Notes under the pieces: model-generated
The model's database searches: none
What the model saw: only the letters and a program-made list of their open reading frames with translations
What the model was told of the DNA's origin: nothing
Program-made: the position numbers and the translations under genes
NCBI GenBank assembly: GCA_040758525.1
Contig: JBFLVQ010000236.1
Coordinates: 1-12,658 of the forward strand
Length of the DNA: 12,658 nt
DNA from: JBFLVQ01 sp040758525
GTDB lineage: Bacteria > Acidobacteriota > Blastocatellia > Chloracidobacteriales > JADJPF01
Direction: 5' to 3'
Shown: positions 7,195-12,658 of the stretch, in pieces
Layout: the number at the start of each line of letters is the position of its first letter
Position numbering within the stretch: position 1 is the stretch's first letter

Positions 7195-8609
7195 TATTGC
7201 TTCTGTCCTTCTGCTGAAGTACGAAACTTCTTGTTAAGCTGCTCGACGGTCTGAAATTCGAATTCGGCTTCGACATCACGACCCATCTTTTTTAATGTTA
7301 ATGCCAATTGATAATGTATATCTGGGCGTGATGGATCAAGCTTGATGGCGCTGGCAAAATTCTCTACCGCCTTTGACCATTCGCTGGCACGTGCATATGC
7401 ACGGCCAAGCAAATAATAGACATCGGCATTGTTGCCACCCAACTCTAGCGCGCGTTTAAGATGTGAGAGTGCACTAGCATCGCTTTGTCGTACTGCTAAG
7501 GAGCCTAGACCATGATAGCCTTCAAAGCGTGTAGGCGCACGCTTCACCAGTTCATTATACTGCTCTTGCGCCTCACCAAAGCGACCTAGCAGTTCATAGC
7601 AATAACCAAGTAAATAACGCGCTTCAACATTCTCTCCAGATGCTGCTAATACCTGTTCAAGTTCGCGCGTGGCGATATTAAATTCCTGCTTGGCAAAATA
7701 GATCCTGCCAAGCTCAAAACGCGCCTCAAAAAGATCTGGCTTTAACTCGACAGCATGCTGAAAATGTTTTACTGCCTGCTCAACCTGCTCAAGCTTCAAG
7801 TAGCATATGCCAAGCAGATAGATCGATTGAGGAGTAGTCTTCTTAGTATGATAGTCTTCTAATGCACGTACGGCTTTGAACCATTCTTTCCCATGAAAAG
7901 CCGCTAGCGCCAGTTCAAACTTTACCTCATCAAGGCTGCTATCAAGTAGTAACACATTCTCAAATTCGCGTATCGCTTCACGATAACGCGCAGTCTCAGC
8001 ATAAAGCACAGCACGACTATACCGCACACGCGTATCCTTAGCAGCAATTAGTAGCAGTTCATCCAATTGACGCTCGGCTTCAGTATCATTTTTTTGTATA
8101 CGATAAAGTTTGATCAGATCTAGGCGTGCCTCAATATGCTGGGGTTGCAGTTCAGCAGCACGCTTAAGATAGATCTCGGCACGTACTGGCTGATTACGAT
8201 TGAAATAGAAGAGGCCAGTGAAATAGTTAGCAAGGAAGTTGTTAGGATCAAGCATTAGCGCAGCGCGTAACATATCTTCGCCAGCAGCATCTCGGTTGGT
8301 CTGAAAATAACAGAAACTGAGATTTGCGCGCGCATCGACAGCTTTAGCATCTAGTTCAATGGCTCGCTTGAAAGCAATCTCAGCCTCAGTCAGCTTGCCT
8401 AGATAGAAACGGACTACACCTAGATCATTATAGAGCTTGGCGTCTTGTGGACTCTTCTTAAGAAGCGCGAGTAGTTTCGTTTCACGTAGATTCAATTGTC
8501 GTATCTTCTCTGTCTTATTCTCATTCAAGCTTGACTGTTCCTGTGCTTGGACAGGAATGAACAATAGTAATAAAAGTAATAAAGAGAAGATCGTGGTTTT
8601 GGCGTGCAT
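7194..8609 (-). CDS. Exported tetratricopeptide-repeat protein (about 12 TPRs)
   Basis: This 471-aa protein has a clear signal peptide (MHAKTTIFSLLLLLLLFIPVQAQ, with VQA before the likely cut). A short helical lead-in follows, then about 12 tandem 33-34-residue TPRs from about residue 59 to the end, for example LYNDLGVVRFYLGKLTEAEI and VYYLLGRAYARASEWSKAVE. It probably acts as a periplasmic or outer-membrane-associated scaffold; there is no catalytic motif. It resembles the second TPR protein of the operon in architecture but is not an obvious recent duplicate. It starts 77 bases after the receptor gene, beyond a strong hairpin, and no good Shine-Dalgarno is seen before the ATG. The stop overlaps the CRTAC1-like start by one base (TAATG), implying coupled translation. 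Confidence 0.85.
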   Translation of the reverse strand: MHAKTTIFSLLLLLLLFIPVQAQEQSSLNENKTEKIRQLNLRETKLLALLKKSPQDAKLYNDLGVVRFYLGKLTEAEIAFKRAIELDAKAVDARANLSFCYFQTNRDAAGEDMLRAALMLDPNNFLANYFTGLFYFNRNQPVRAEIYLKRAAELQPQHIEARLDLIKLYRIQKNDTEAERQLDELLLIAAKDTRVRYSRAVLYAETARYREAIREFENVLLLDSSLDEVKFELALAAFHGKEWFKAVRALEDYHTKKTTPQSIYLLGICYLKLEQVEQAVKHFQHAVELKPDLFEARFELGRIYFAKQEFNIATRELEQVLAASGENVEARYLLGYCYELLGRFGEAQEQYNELVKRAPTRFEGYHGLGSLAVRQSDASALSHLKRALELGGNNADVYYLLGRAYARASEWSKAVENFASAIKLDPSRPDIHYQLALTLKKMGRDVEAEFEFQTVEQLNKKFRTSAEGQKQ

Positions 8610-8638
8610 GAAAAGTATTTTAACTTTGGAAAGAGAGT

Positions 8639-8670
8639 GTGCACAGAGAAAATTGCTCTTCTCTGTGCAC
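8639..8670 (-). terminator. Attenuator-like hairpin between receptor and TPR genes
   Basis: GTGCACAGAGAA (8639-8650) and TTCTCTGTGCAC (8659-8670) form a perfect 12-bp stem with an 8-nt loop, in the 77-base gap after the receptor stop. On the minus strand it is followed by ACTCTCTTTCC, which is pyrimidine-rich but not a clean T-run. It may be a partial terminator or a 3' stabilising hairpin, letting the receptor be made in excess of the downstream proteins. Full termination would mean that the TPR gene has its own promoter, for which there is no room apart from the receptor 3' end. Confidence 0.55.
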
Positions 8671-8686
8671 TTAAGCAGTAAAGAAG

Positions 8687-11600
8687 TTAGAAGATAAGTT
8701 TGACAGCAACCTGAATCTGACGTTTAGACGAGGCAAAAGTCGAGCGCCCTACTGTGCCATCGTCAATTACCCGTCCAGCGCTATCAAAATTCAGACTGGC
8801 ATTGGGGTTGCCCAAGTTGGTGCGGTTAAAGATATTGAAGAACTCAAACCGCATCTGTACCTTAAAGTTTTCGCTAATCGCTTCGATAGGCACACTCTTG
8901 AAGAGTGAGATATCAAAGTTAACAAATTCCGGCCCGTGTAGTAGATTGCGTGCAGTGCTACCAACCAGCAGTAGTCGATTGCCACGCAAAACCGTATTAG
9001 GAGCACGGAAGGCATTTAGGTTGAACTCAAAGCCACCCTGACCTTCAGGATCGCCTACTAGTTCTGGCCTTGAGAAGCCATTACTGGCTAAGATCGTGTA
9101 AGGTAGACCGGAGCGAATTGTAGAGATAAGGTTTACTTGCCAACCACCAATCAGTTTATCTACAGTTTTATCAACATTACCTAAGTAGCGCCGACCACGC
9201 CCAATGGGCAGATCATAAACCACACTGCCTGAGAAGGTATGGCGCACATCGAAGTTAGAGTTGGCACGCTCGCCAGCCAGGTTGCTAGGATCTTGTGGTC
9301 CATTGAGGTTGCCACCACCACTGTTCTGGAATTTTGCGTCAGGTCCAGATGAGTCATCAATCGCATGTGCATAAGCGTATGAGAGTAGGAAGCTAATCCC
9401 ATCCGAAAAGCGCTTGTTAAGGCTCATCTGTAACGAGTTGTAATTGGAAGCAGCACGATTTTCAAGCGCCTGTACATTGGTCAATGTTGGTAAACTACCG
9501 GTTCCAGCAAATTGGTTGGCGCCATTAGCATTCGAGCCGAGTTGTCGTGAGGCAAGCAACTTACGTCCCTGATTTCCTACATATGCAATGTTGAACACAT
9601 AGTTCTTAATGAACTCATACTGGAAAGAGACTTGGAACTGCTGTATGTAGGGATCACGACGCCTAGGATCGATATAGACATAAGCACGATCACCAGGCAG
9701 ATTCTTAGGATTGAGCATGCCTGTAAGTGCTGGGAAACCATTCTTTAGATTGATATTAGGATCATTAGGAAAAAACTGTGTAGGCTGTGACGCAGGTGGA
9801 TTTTGCGTTAGATTTGGGATACCAGGATTCTCTAGTCCGTACATCAGTGCATAACCACCACGCACTACCATGTTACGTTTCTCGCCAAGCGCATAAGCAA
9901 AGCCTATATGTGGACCAAAATTGTTCTTGTCTTTGCGAATCAATTGGCGTGAGCCATCTACACCAGCAACCAGTATGGTACGTGTCTGGGGATCAAAGTT
10001 TCCTTGACGATCTTGATCCTCAACAGGATTGCCATAGTAGTCATAGCGCAAGCCCAAGTTGAGCACTAGGCGATCGTTGACACGGAAATCGTCCTGCACA
10101 AAGAAGCCCAGTTCATTCGAGATCTGCAGGAATGGTCCATTGACAAAACCGCGTTGTAGGAAGGCTTGACCTATACCAAGCAGCACATTAGCTTGTACAT
10201 TGCCAGCATCATTAGTGCCGCCAAAGCCACCACCTATGCCAAAGAAGCCCTTAACACCGCCGGAACGGCCACCATCAAATTGTTGTGAACGACGATGTGT
10301 GATCGAACCGCCGGCTTTGAAGCTATGACGGCCTTTGACAATCGTTAATGAGTCGCTAACAGAGTAGTTCTTTGATGGTACGGTGAAAGGACCGCCATCG
10401 CCAATAAACTCTACTGAGCCAGGACCAGAGTTGAAGCCCAAACCGGGAGCGCCTGAGGTCTCAAAACGACCATCATTAATACCTGGAATGCCCAGATCCT
10501 GAGCAAAAGTTGGGCTCAATCCCAGCGCACCACCAACTCCGCCTTCAATGATCGAGATATCGATCTTTGAATAGCCGAAGCGAAAATCATTAATCAAAGT
10601 TGGACTGAAGATATGGGTATCGCCAATAACAACCTGACGTGTATTGCCAAACTCTACACCATTGCCGAAGCCAGCCGGTGCTTTCGAGAATATACTATCG
10701 CGCTGACGACGTTGATTGGCATAAGTAACACGACCAAAGAGATGGTTGGCAGCATTGAAGTTGTGATCGCCACGGGCATCGAATGAGTTGATCTTTTCCA
10801 GTATGTCGCGTGTGAAGGTGAAGTTGTTAGTAACACCACCCTGATTGGGCAGATCATAAGCATTCAATGCATTAAGTGAAGCCTGTCCGCCTCCTGCAAG
10901 TATACGGTTCATCGGAATAATGCCACCTCGGAAGGGTTGGCCTGTCTGTGGATCAACAGGAACAGCAAAGCCTGCAGTAACAAATTCTGAGAAGTCACCT
11001 CTGCGACTAAGTGCCGTTGGCACAGTGGTCGTACCTGACTGGGGTTTATTGTTGCGCTGACCGGCATAGTCGAAGAAGAAGAAAGTCTTGTCTCTAAAGA
11101 CTGGACCACCTACGGAAAAGCCAAATTCGTGATTACGGAACTGCTCTTTATCAATCGGTATGCCTGAATCAGTCGTCTTTGGATTACCAAAAGCACGAGC
11201 ATTGAGCACCTTATTGCGATGGAAATAGTAGCCTGTGCCATGCAGTTCATTGCCGCCAGACTTGAAGCTGGAAGTAATTACGGCGCCTCCCGAACGGCCA
11301 AATTCTGCTGGTGGCGTGCCGGTAATCACTTTGAACTCACCAATCGCATCTGGATTTGAGTAGACACCAATCTGGCCAAAAAGCGGCTCGTTATTGTCTA
11401 TACCATCAACTAAGAAGTTGTTAAACGCTGGACGTTGTCCATTGGCACTAATCTCTGAACCACCCGAAGAGTCAAAACGCGCACCCTCTGTGCGTGGTCC
11501 TGGAGCACCATTACCAGAAGTCCCTCCTGTACCACCGCCAATTAATGCATTGGAGCCGCCAAAACCGGTAGGCCGCACAACGCCAGGCACTAGCGTAGCC

Positions 11601-12082
11601 AGTTGGGTATAGTTACGACCATTCAGAGGAAGATCGGTTACTTTACGGGTATCAACAACCTCGCCGAGTTCACTAGATTCAGTCTTTACTAGTGGCGCTT
11701 CCGCTGTCACTGTTATCACATCAGAAACTTGACCAGGGGTAAGCTGAATATTGACCGAGCGAGCGTCATTGACTTGCAGTACCAATTCTTCTGTCTCAAC
11801 AGGCTGAAATCCCTCTGCCTTTACGCTCACTTTATAAGTACCCACTTCAAGAATAGCTGGGAAAATATACCGACCATTCTCATCTGTGGTGCTATCACGA
11901 GAAACATTGGTCTGGGTATTAGTAACTGTCACAGTAGCGCCGCTAACAGCAGCCCCACTAGTGTCAGTCACAGTACCGACAATGGATGCCCGATCGCTTT
12001 GCGCCCAGCCTGTCTGTCCAAGCAATAGAAGGACAGATAGGCCAAGCACGAAGTGCCAGCATATCCCTTGCGATCTGTTCAT
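8687..12082 (-). CDS. Oar-like TonB-dependent outer-membrane protein with carboxypeptidase-regulatory-like domain
   Basis: This large outer-membrane beta-barrel (1131 aa) is the type greatly expanded in Acidobacteriota. Residues 1-27 are a signal peptide (GWA before Q28). Residues about 33-113 are a CarboxypepD_reg-like Ig fold (IVGTVTDTSGAAVSGATVTV, DENGRYIF). Residues about 145-275 match the plug, with LPLNGRNYTQLATLVPGV, FLVDGIDNNE and EFGRSGGAVITSSFKSGGNELHG. A Gly-rich insertion lies at about 174-215. The remainder is barrel, with FRNHEFGFSVGGPVFRDKTF and a C-terminal barrel strand ending VAVKLIF (terminal Phe, typical of BAM substrates). No TonB box was recognised. The ATG is supported by the strong site AAGGGGGG (12089-12096), six bases away. 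It is the first gene of the operon, behind a long structured leader. The substrate is unknown; uptake and a surface or adhesive role are both possible. Confidence 0.93.
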   Translation of the reverse strand: MNRSQGICWHFVLGLSVLLLLGQTGWAQSDRASIVGTVTDTSGAAVSGATVTVTNTQTNVSRDSTTDENGRYIFPAILEVGTYKVSVKAEGFQPVETEELVLQVNDARSVNIQLTPGQVSDVITVTAEAPLVKTESSELGEVVDTRKVTDLPLNGRNYTQLATLVPGVVRPTGFGGSNALIGGGTGGTSGNGAPGPRTEGARFDSSGGSEISANGQRPAFNNFLVDGIDNNEPLFGQIGVYSNPDAIGEFKVITGTPPAEFGRSGGAVITSSFKSGGNELHGTGYYFHRNKVLNARAFGNPKTTDSGIPIDKEQFRNHEFGFSVGGPVFRDKTFFFFDYAGQRNNKPQSGTTTVPTALSRRGDFSEFVTAGFAVPVDPQTGQPFRGGIIPMNRILAGGGQASLNALNAYDLPNQGGVTNNFTFTRDILEKINSFDARGDHNFNAANHLFGRVTYANQRRQRDSIFSKAPAGFGNGVEFGNTRQVVIGDTHIFSPTLINDFRFGYSKIDISIIEGGVGGALGLSPTFAQDLGIPGINDGRFETSGAPGLGFNSGPGSVEFIGDGGPFTVPSKNYSVSDSLTIVKGRHSFKAGGSITHRRSQQFDGGRSGGVKGFFGIGGGFGGTNDAGNVQANVLLGIGQAFLQRGFVNGPFLQISNELGFFVQDDFRVNDRLVLNLGLRYDYYGNPVEDQDRQGNFDPQTRTILVAGVDGSRQLIRKDKNNFGPHIGFAYALGEKRNMVVRGGYALMYGLENPGIPNLTQNPPASQPTQFFPNDPNINLKNGFPALTGMLNPKNLPGDRAYVYIDPRRRDPYIQQFQVSFQYEFIKNYVFNIAYVGNQGRKLLASRQLGSNANGANQFAGTGSLPTLTNVQALENRAASNYNSLQMSLNKRFSDGISFLLSYAYAHAIDDSSGPDAKFQNSGGGNLNGPQDPSNLAGERANSNFDVRHTFSGSVVYDLPIGRGRRYLGNVDKTVDKLIGGWQVNLISTIRSGLPYTILASNGFSRPELVGDPEGQGGFEFNLNAFRAPNTVLRGNRLLLVGSTARNLLHGPEFVNFDISLFKSVPIEAISENFKVQMRFEFFNIFNRTNLGNPNASLNFDSAGRVIDDGTVGRSTFASSKRQIQVAVKLIF

Positions 12083-12225
12083 AAAATTCCCCCCTTAAAC
12101 AGGATTCTTCGCATCTCTAAGATCCCTGCATAATTCGGCAGAGAAACGCTATGGCAATTAAGCCATGGATTTTCTAAATCAGAGTAGATAAGGCAAATCG
12201 GCTGGGGCTTGCGCTCCTCTTGCAT
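12079..12225 (-). CDS. Possible 48-codon leader ORF overlapping the receptor start
   Basis: An uninterrupted minus-strand frame runs from ATG at 12225 to TGA at 12079-12081, overlapping the receptor ATG as ATGA. No Shine-Dalgarno precedes the ATG, which lies in the loop of a predicted leader hairpin. An internal in-frame ATG at 12114 has AGGGA eight bases upstream and would give the 11-residue peptide MRRILFKGGIL with the same stop. The 48-residue peptide has no signal peptide, membrane helix or recognisable domain. A frame of this length can arise by chance, so this is a candidate only; the exact stop-start overlap is the reason to list it. Confidence 0.2.
   Translation of the reverse strand: MQEERKPQPICLIYSDLENPWLNCHSVSLPNYAGILEMRRILFKGGIL
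12089..12096 (-). promoter_or_regulatory. Strong ribosome-binding site of the receptor gene
   Basis: On the minus strand, AAGGGGGG lies six bases before the ATG at 12082. It is the strongest Shine-Dalgarno seen in the window and fixes this start codon. Confidence 0.85.
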
Positions 12226-12298
12226 ATGCTAAAGAGCAAGCGAGAAGACTTGGTAAATCTATATGTCAGACATCGCCCTGGAAAGGCGCGCTCGCTCT
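12207..12298 (-). promoter_or_regulatory. Competing RNA stems (switch-like element) in the leader
   Basis: Strand A, AGAGCGAGCG (12298-12289), pairs over 10 bp with strand B, CGCTTGCTCT (12242-12233), with one wobble. Strand B alternatively pairs with strand C downstream: CTCTT (12236-12232) with AAGAG (12221-12217), and GCTTG (12241-12237) with CAAGC (12211-12207), leaving a 5-nt bulge. A-B and B-C are mutually exclusive. The 46-nt A-B loop itself holds CGCC/GGCG and ATGT/ACAT hairpins. The layout resembles an attenuator or riboswitch expression platform, but no T-run follows strand C, so the output would more likely be translational or an effect on RNA stability. Confidence 0.45.
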
Positions 12299-12323
12299 CC
12301 CCATAAACCGAGAACTCTCTTGG

Positions 12324-12345
12324 CCTCTTTTCTCTACAAAAGAGG
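12324..12345. other. Perfect 8-bp hairpin in the leader
   Basis: CCTCTTTT (12324-12331) and AAAAGAGG (12338-12345) flank the 6-nt loop CTCTAC. It is part of the leader structure on the minus strand. It is not followed by a T-run in either direction. Confidence 0.55.
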
Positions 12346-12383
12346 TATAACTGAATTGTTGTGAATTATCCCGGTACACCTGA

Positions 12384-12423
12384 GAGCAATCGGAAAGCAA
12401 CTCTCGCGAATCCGATATTGCCC
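12384..12423 (-). other. Long bulged hairpin in the leader
   Basis: On the minus strand, GGGCAAT (12423-12417) pairs with ATTGCTC (12390-12384), one wobble. After a 2-nt bulge, CGGA (12414-12411) pairs with TCCG (12394-12391). Beyond an internal loop, GCGA (12407-12404) pairs with TTGC (12400-12397), closing a GAG triloop. This is about 15 bp in total, the most stable single structure in the leader by eye. Confidence 0.6.
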
Positions 12424-12502
12424 TGCCGTTTAGTGAATTAGCGTTCTCTCCAATTGCCTGATCTTTGCTGGATTCTCCGGGATTAGAAAACTATTTCGCA
12501 CT

Positions 12503-12531
12503 TTTTTACCATAGAACCGTTATTTAGTCAA
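12503..12531 (-). promoter_or_regulatory. Probable sigma70-type promoter of the receptor operon
   Basis: On the minus strand, TTGACT (12531-12526, five of six) and TAAAAA (12508-12503, four of six) are separated by 17 bases in an AT-rich stretch. The start would be near 12496, about 414 bases before the receptor ATG. A rival -10, TATAGT (12546-12541), has no well-spaced -35. Confidence 0.5.
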
Positions 12532-12658
12532 AAGGAACATACTATATCTACACTCTTATTATCGGCTTATCGGCAAATAGATCTGCACCTTTTCCGCTGA
12601 TTTTTATACTATCGCGTATAATCTTATCCTTATTACTGTTATCAGCAGTCTTTAAGAG
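12532..12658. promoter_or_regulatory. AT-rich upstream region with tandem and inverted repeats
   Basis: No gene is seen to the window edge. A perfect tandem direct repeat TTATCGGC-TTATCGGC lies at 12559-12574, 28 bases upstream of the -35. A perfect 6-bp inverted repeat TTATAC-TATCGC-GTATAA lies at 12604-12621. Both are plausible regulator sites for the receptor operon or for whatever lies beyond the window; neither matches a site I can name. Confidence 0.4.

Larger units (their letters stand above)
12083..12496 (-). promoter_or_regulatory. Long structured 5' leader of the receptor operon
   Basis: If the promoter at 12503-12531 is used, the transcript begins near 12496 and carries about 410 untranslated nucleotides. 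It can fold into, in transcript order: a bulged hairpin (12423-12384); an 8-bp hairpin (12345-12324); a 10-bp long-range stem (12298-12289 with 12242-12233) that competes with a local hairpin (12241-12207); and ATGGC-TTAATT-GCCAT (12166-12151). The ribosome site follows. It contains no element that I can assign to a known riboswitch class. Confidence 0.55.

Noticed and set aside
11729..12098. Plus-strand open frames opposite the N-terminus of the receptor gene
   Set aside because: They overlap the signal peptide and carboxypeptidase-regulatory-like domain coding sequence and show no domain of their own.
12266..12304. A 12-codon ORF in the leader overlapping strand A of the switch
   Set aside because: Very short, no convincing Shine-Dalgarno, and no overlap with another start; likely chance.
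12371..12451. Glycine-riboswitch-like motifs on the minus strand: GGAGAG, GGGCAA, then CTCTCAGG with GAGAG/CTCTC pairing
   Set aside because: The conserved GCCGAAGG core is absent, no convincing P2 hairpin can be drawn, and the GCAA lies inside a strong stem (12423-12384). A covariance-model scan would decide.
12083..12496. Cobalamin, SAM-I, TPP or c-di-GMP riboswitch ahead of a TonB-dependent receptor
   Set aside because: The signature boxes of these classes as I know them were looked for on the minus strand and not found.

Overview
The window most resembles an Acidobacteriota chromosome, perhaps Blastocatellia-like and not especially GC-rich. The call rests on gene content. There is a very large Oar-like TonB-dependent outer-membrane protein with an N-terminal carboxypeptidase-regulatory-like domain and the LPLNGRN, FLVDGIDNNE and GRSGGAV motifs typical of the expanded acidobacterial family. 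It sits beside secreted TPR proteins and an FG-GAP/ASPIC-UnbV (CRTAC1-like) protein. No mobile element, CRISPR array, tRNA or rRNA was seen.

Layout. Positions 1-126 hold no confident gene, but two back-to-back hairpins lie just beyond the mla operon. Positions 127-3104, minus strand, carry a lipid-transport operon in the order mlaE (permease), mlaF (ATPase), mlaD-like (MCE protein). The MCE protein is unusual: it has four hallmark motifs spaced exactly 41 residues apart and a C-terminal OmpA-like domain that has lost the peptidoglycan-binding Asp. A roughly 300-base divergent intergenic region separates mlaE from a stand-alone receiver-domain response regulator (3409-3849, plus strand). That gene converges on the next operon across a shared bidirectional terminator (3860-3894).

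Positions 3914-12082, minus strand, form a second operon, transcribed as Oar-like TonB-dependent receptor, TPR protein, CRTAC1-like seven-loop calcium-binding protein, TPR protein. The last three genes overlap by 1 and 4 bases (TAATG and ATGA), so their translation is probably coupled. All four products start with a signal peptide, so this looks like an envelope or secreted system. A strong hairpin between the receptor gene and the first TPR gene may reduce downstream expression.

The 576 bases upstream of the receptor gene (12083-12658) contain a good sigma70-type promoter (-35 TTGACT, 17-base spacer, -10 TAAAAA) that would give a leader of about 410 nt. This leader can form several strong hairpins, including two mutually exclusive pairings that share one strand. 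It also holds a 48-codon ORF whose stop overlaps the receptor start. The structured leader and the four-gene exported module are the best candidates for something undescribed. The function of the module cannot be read from sequence alone.
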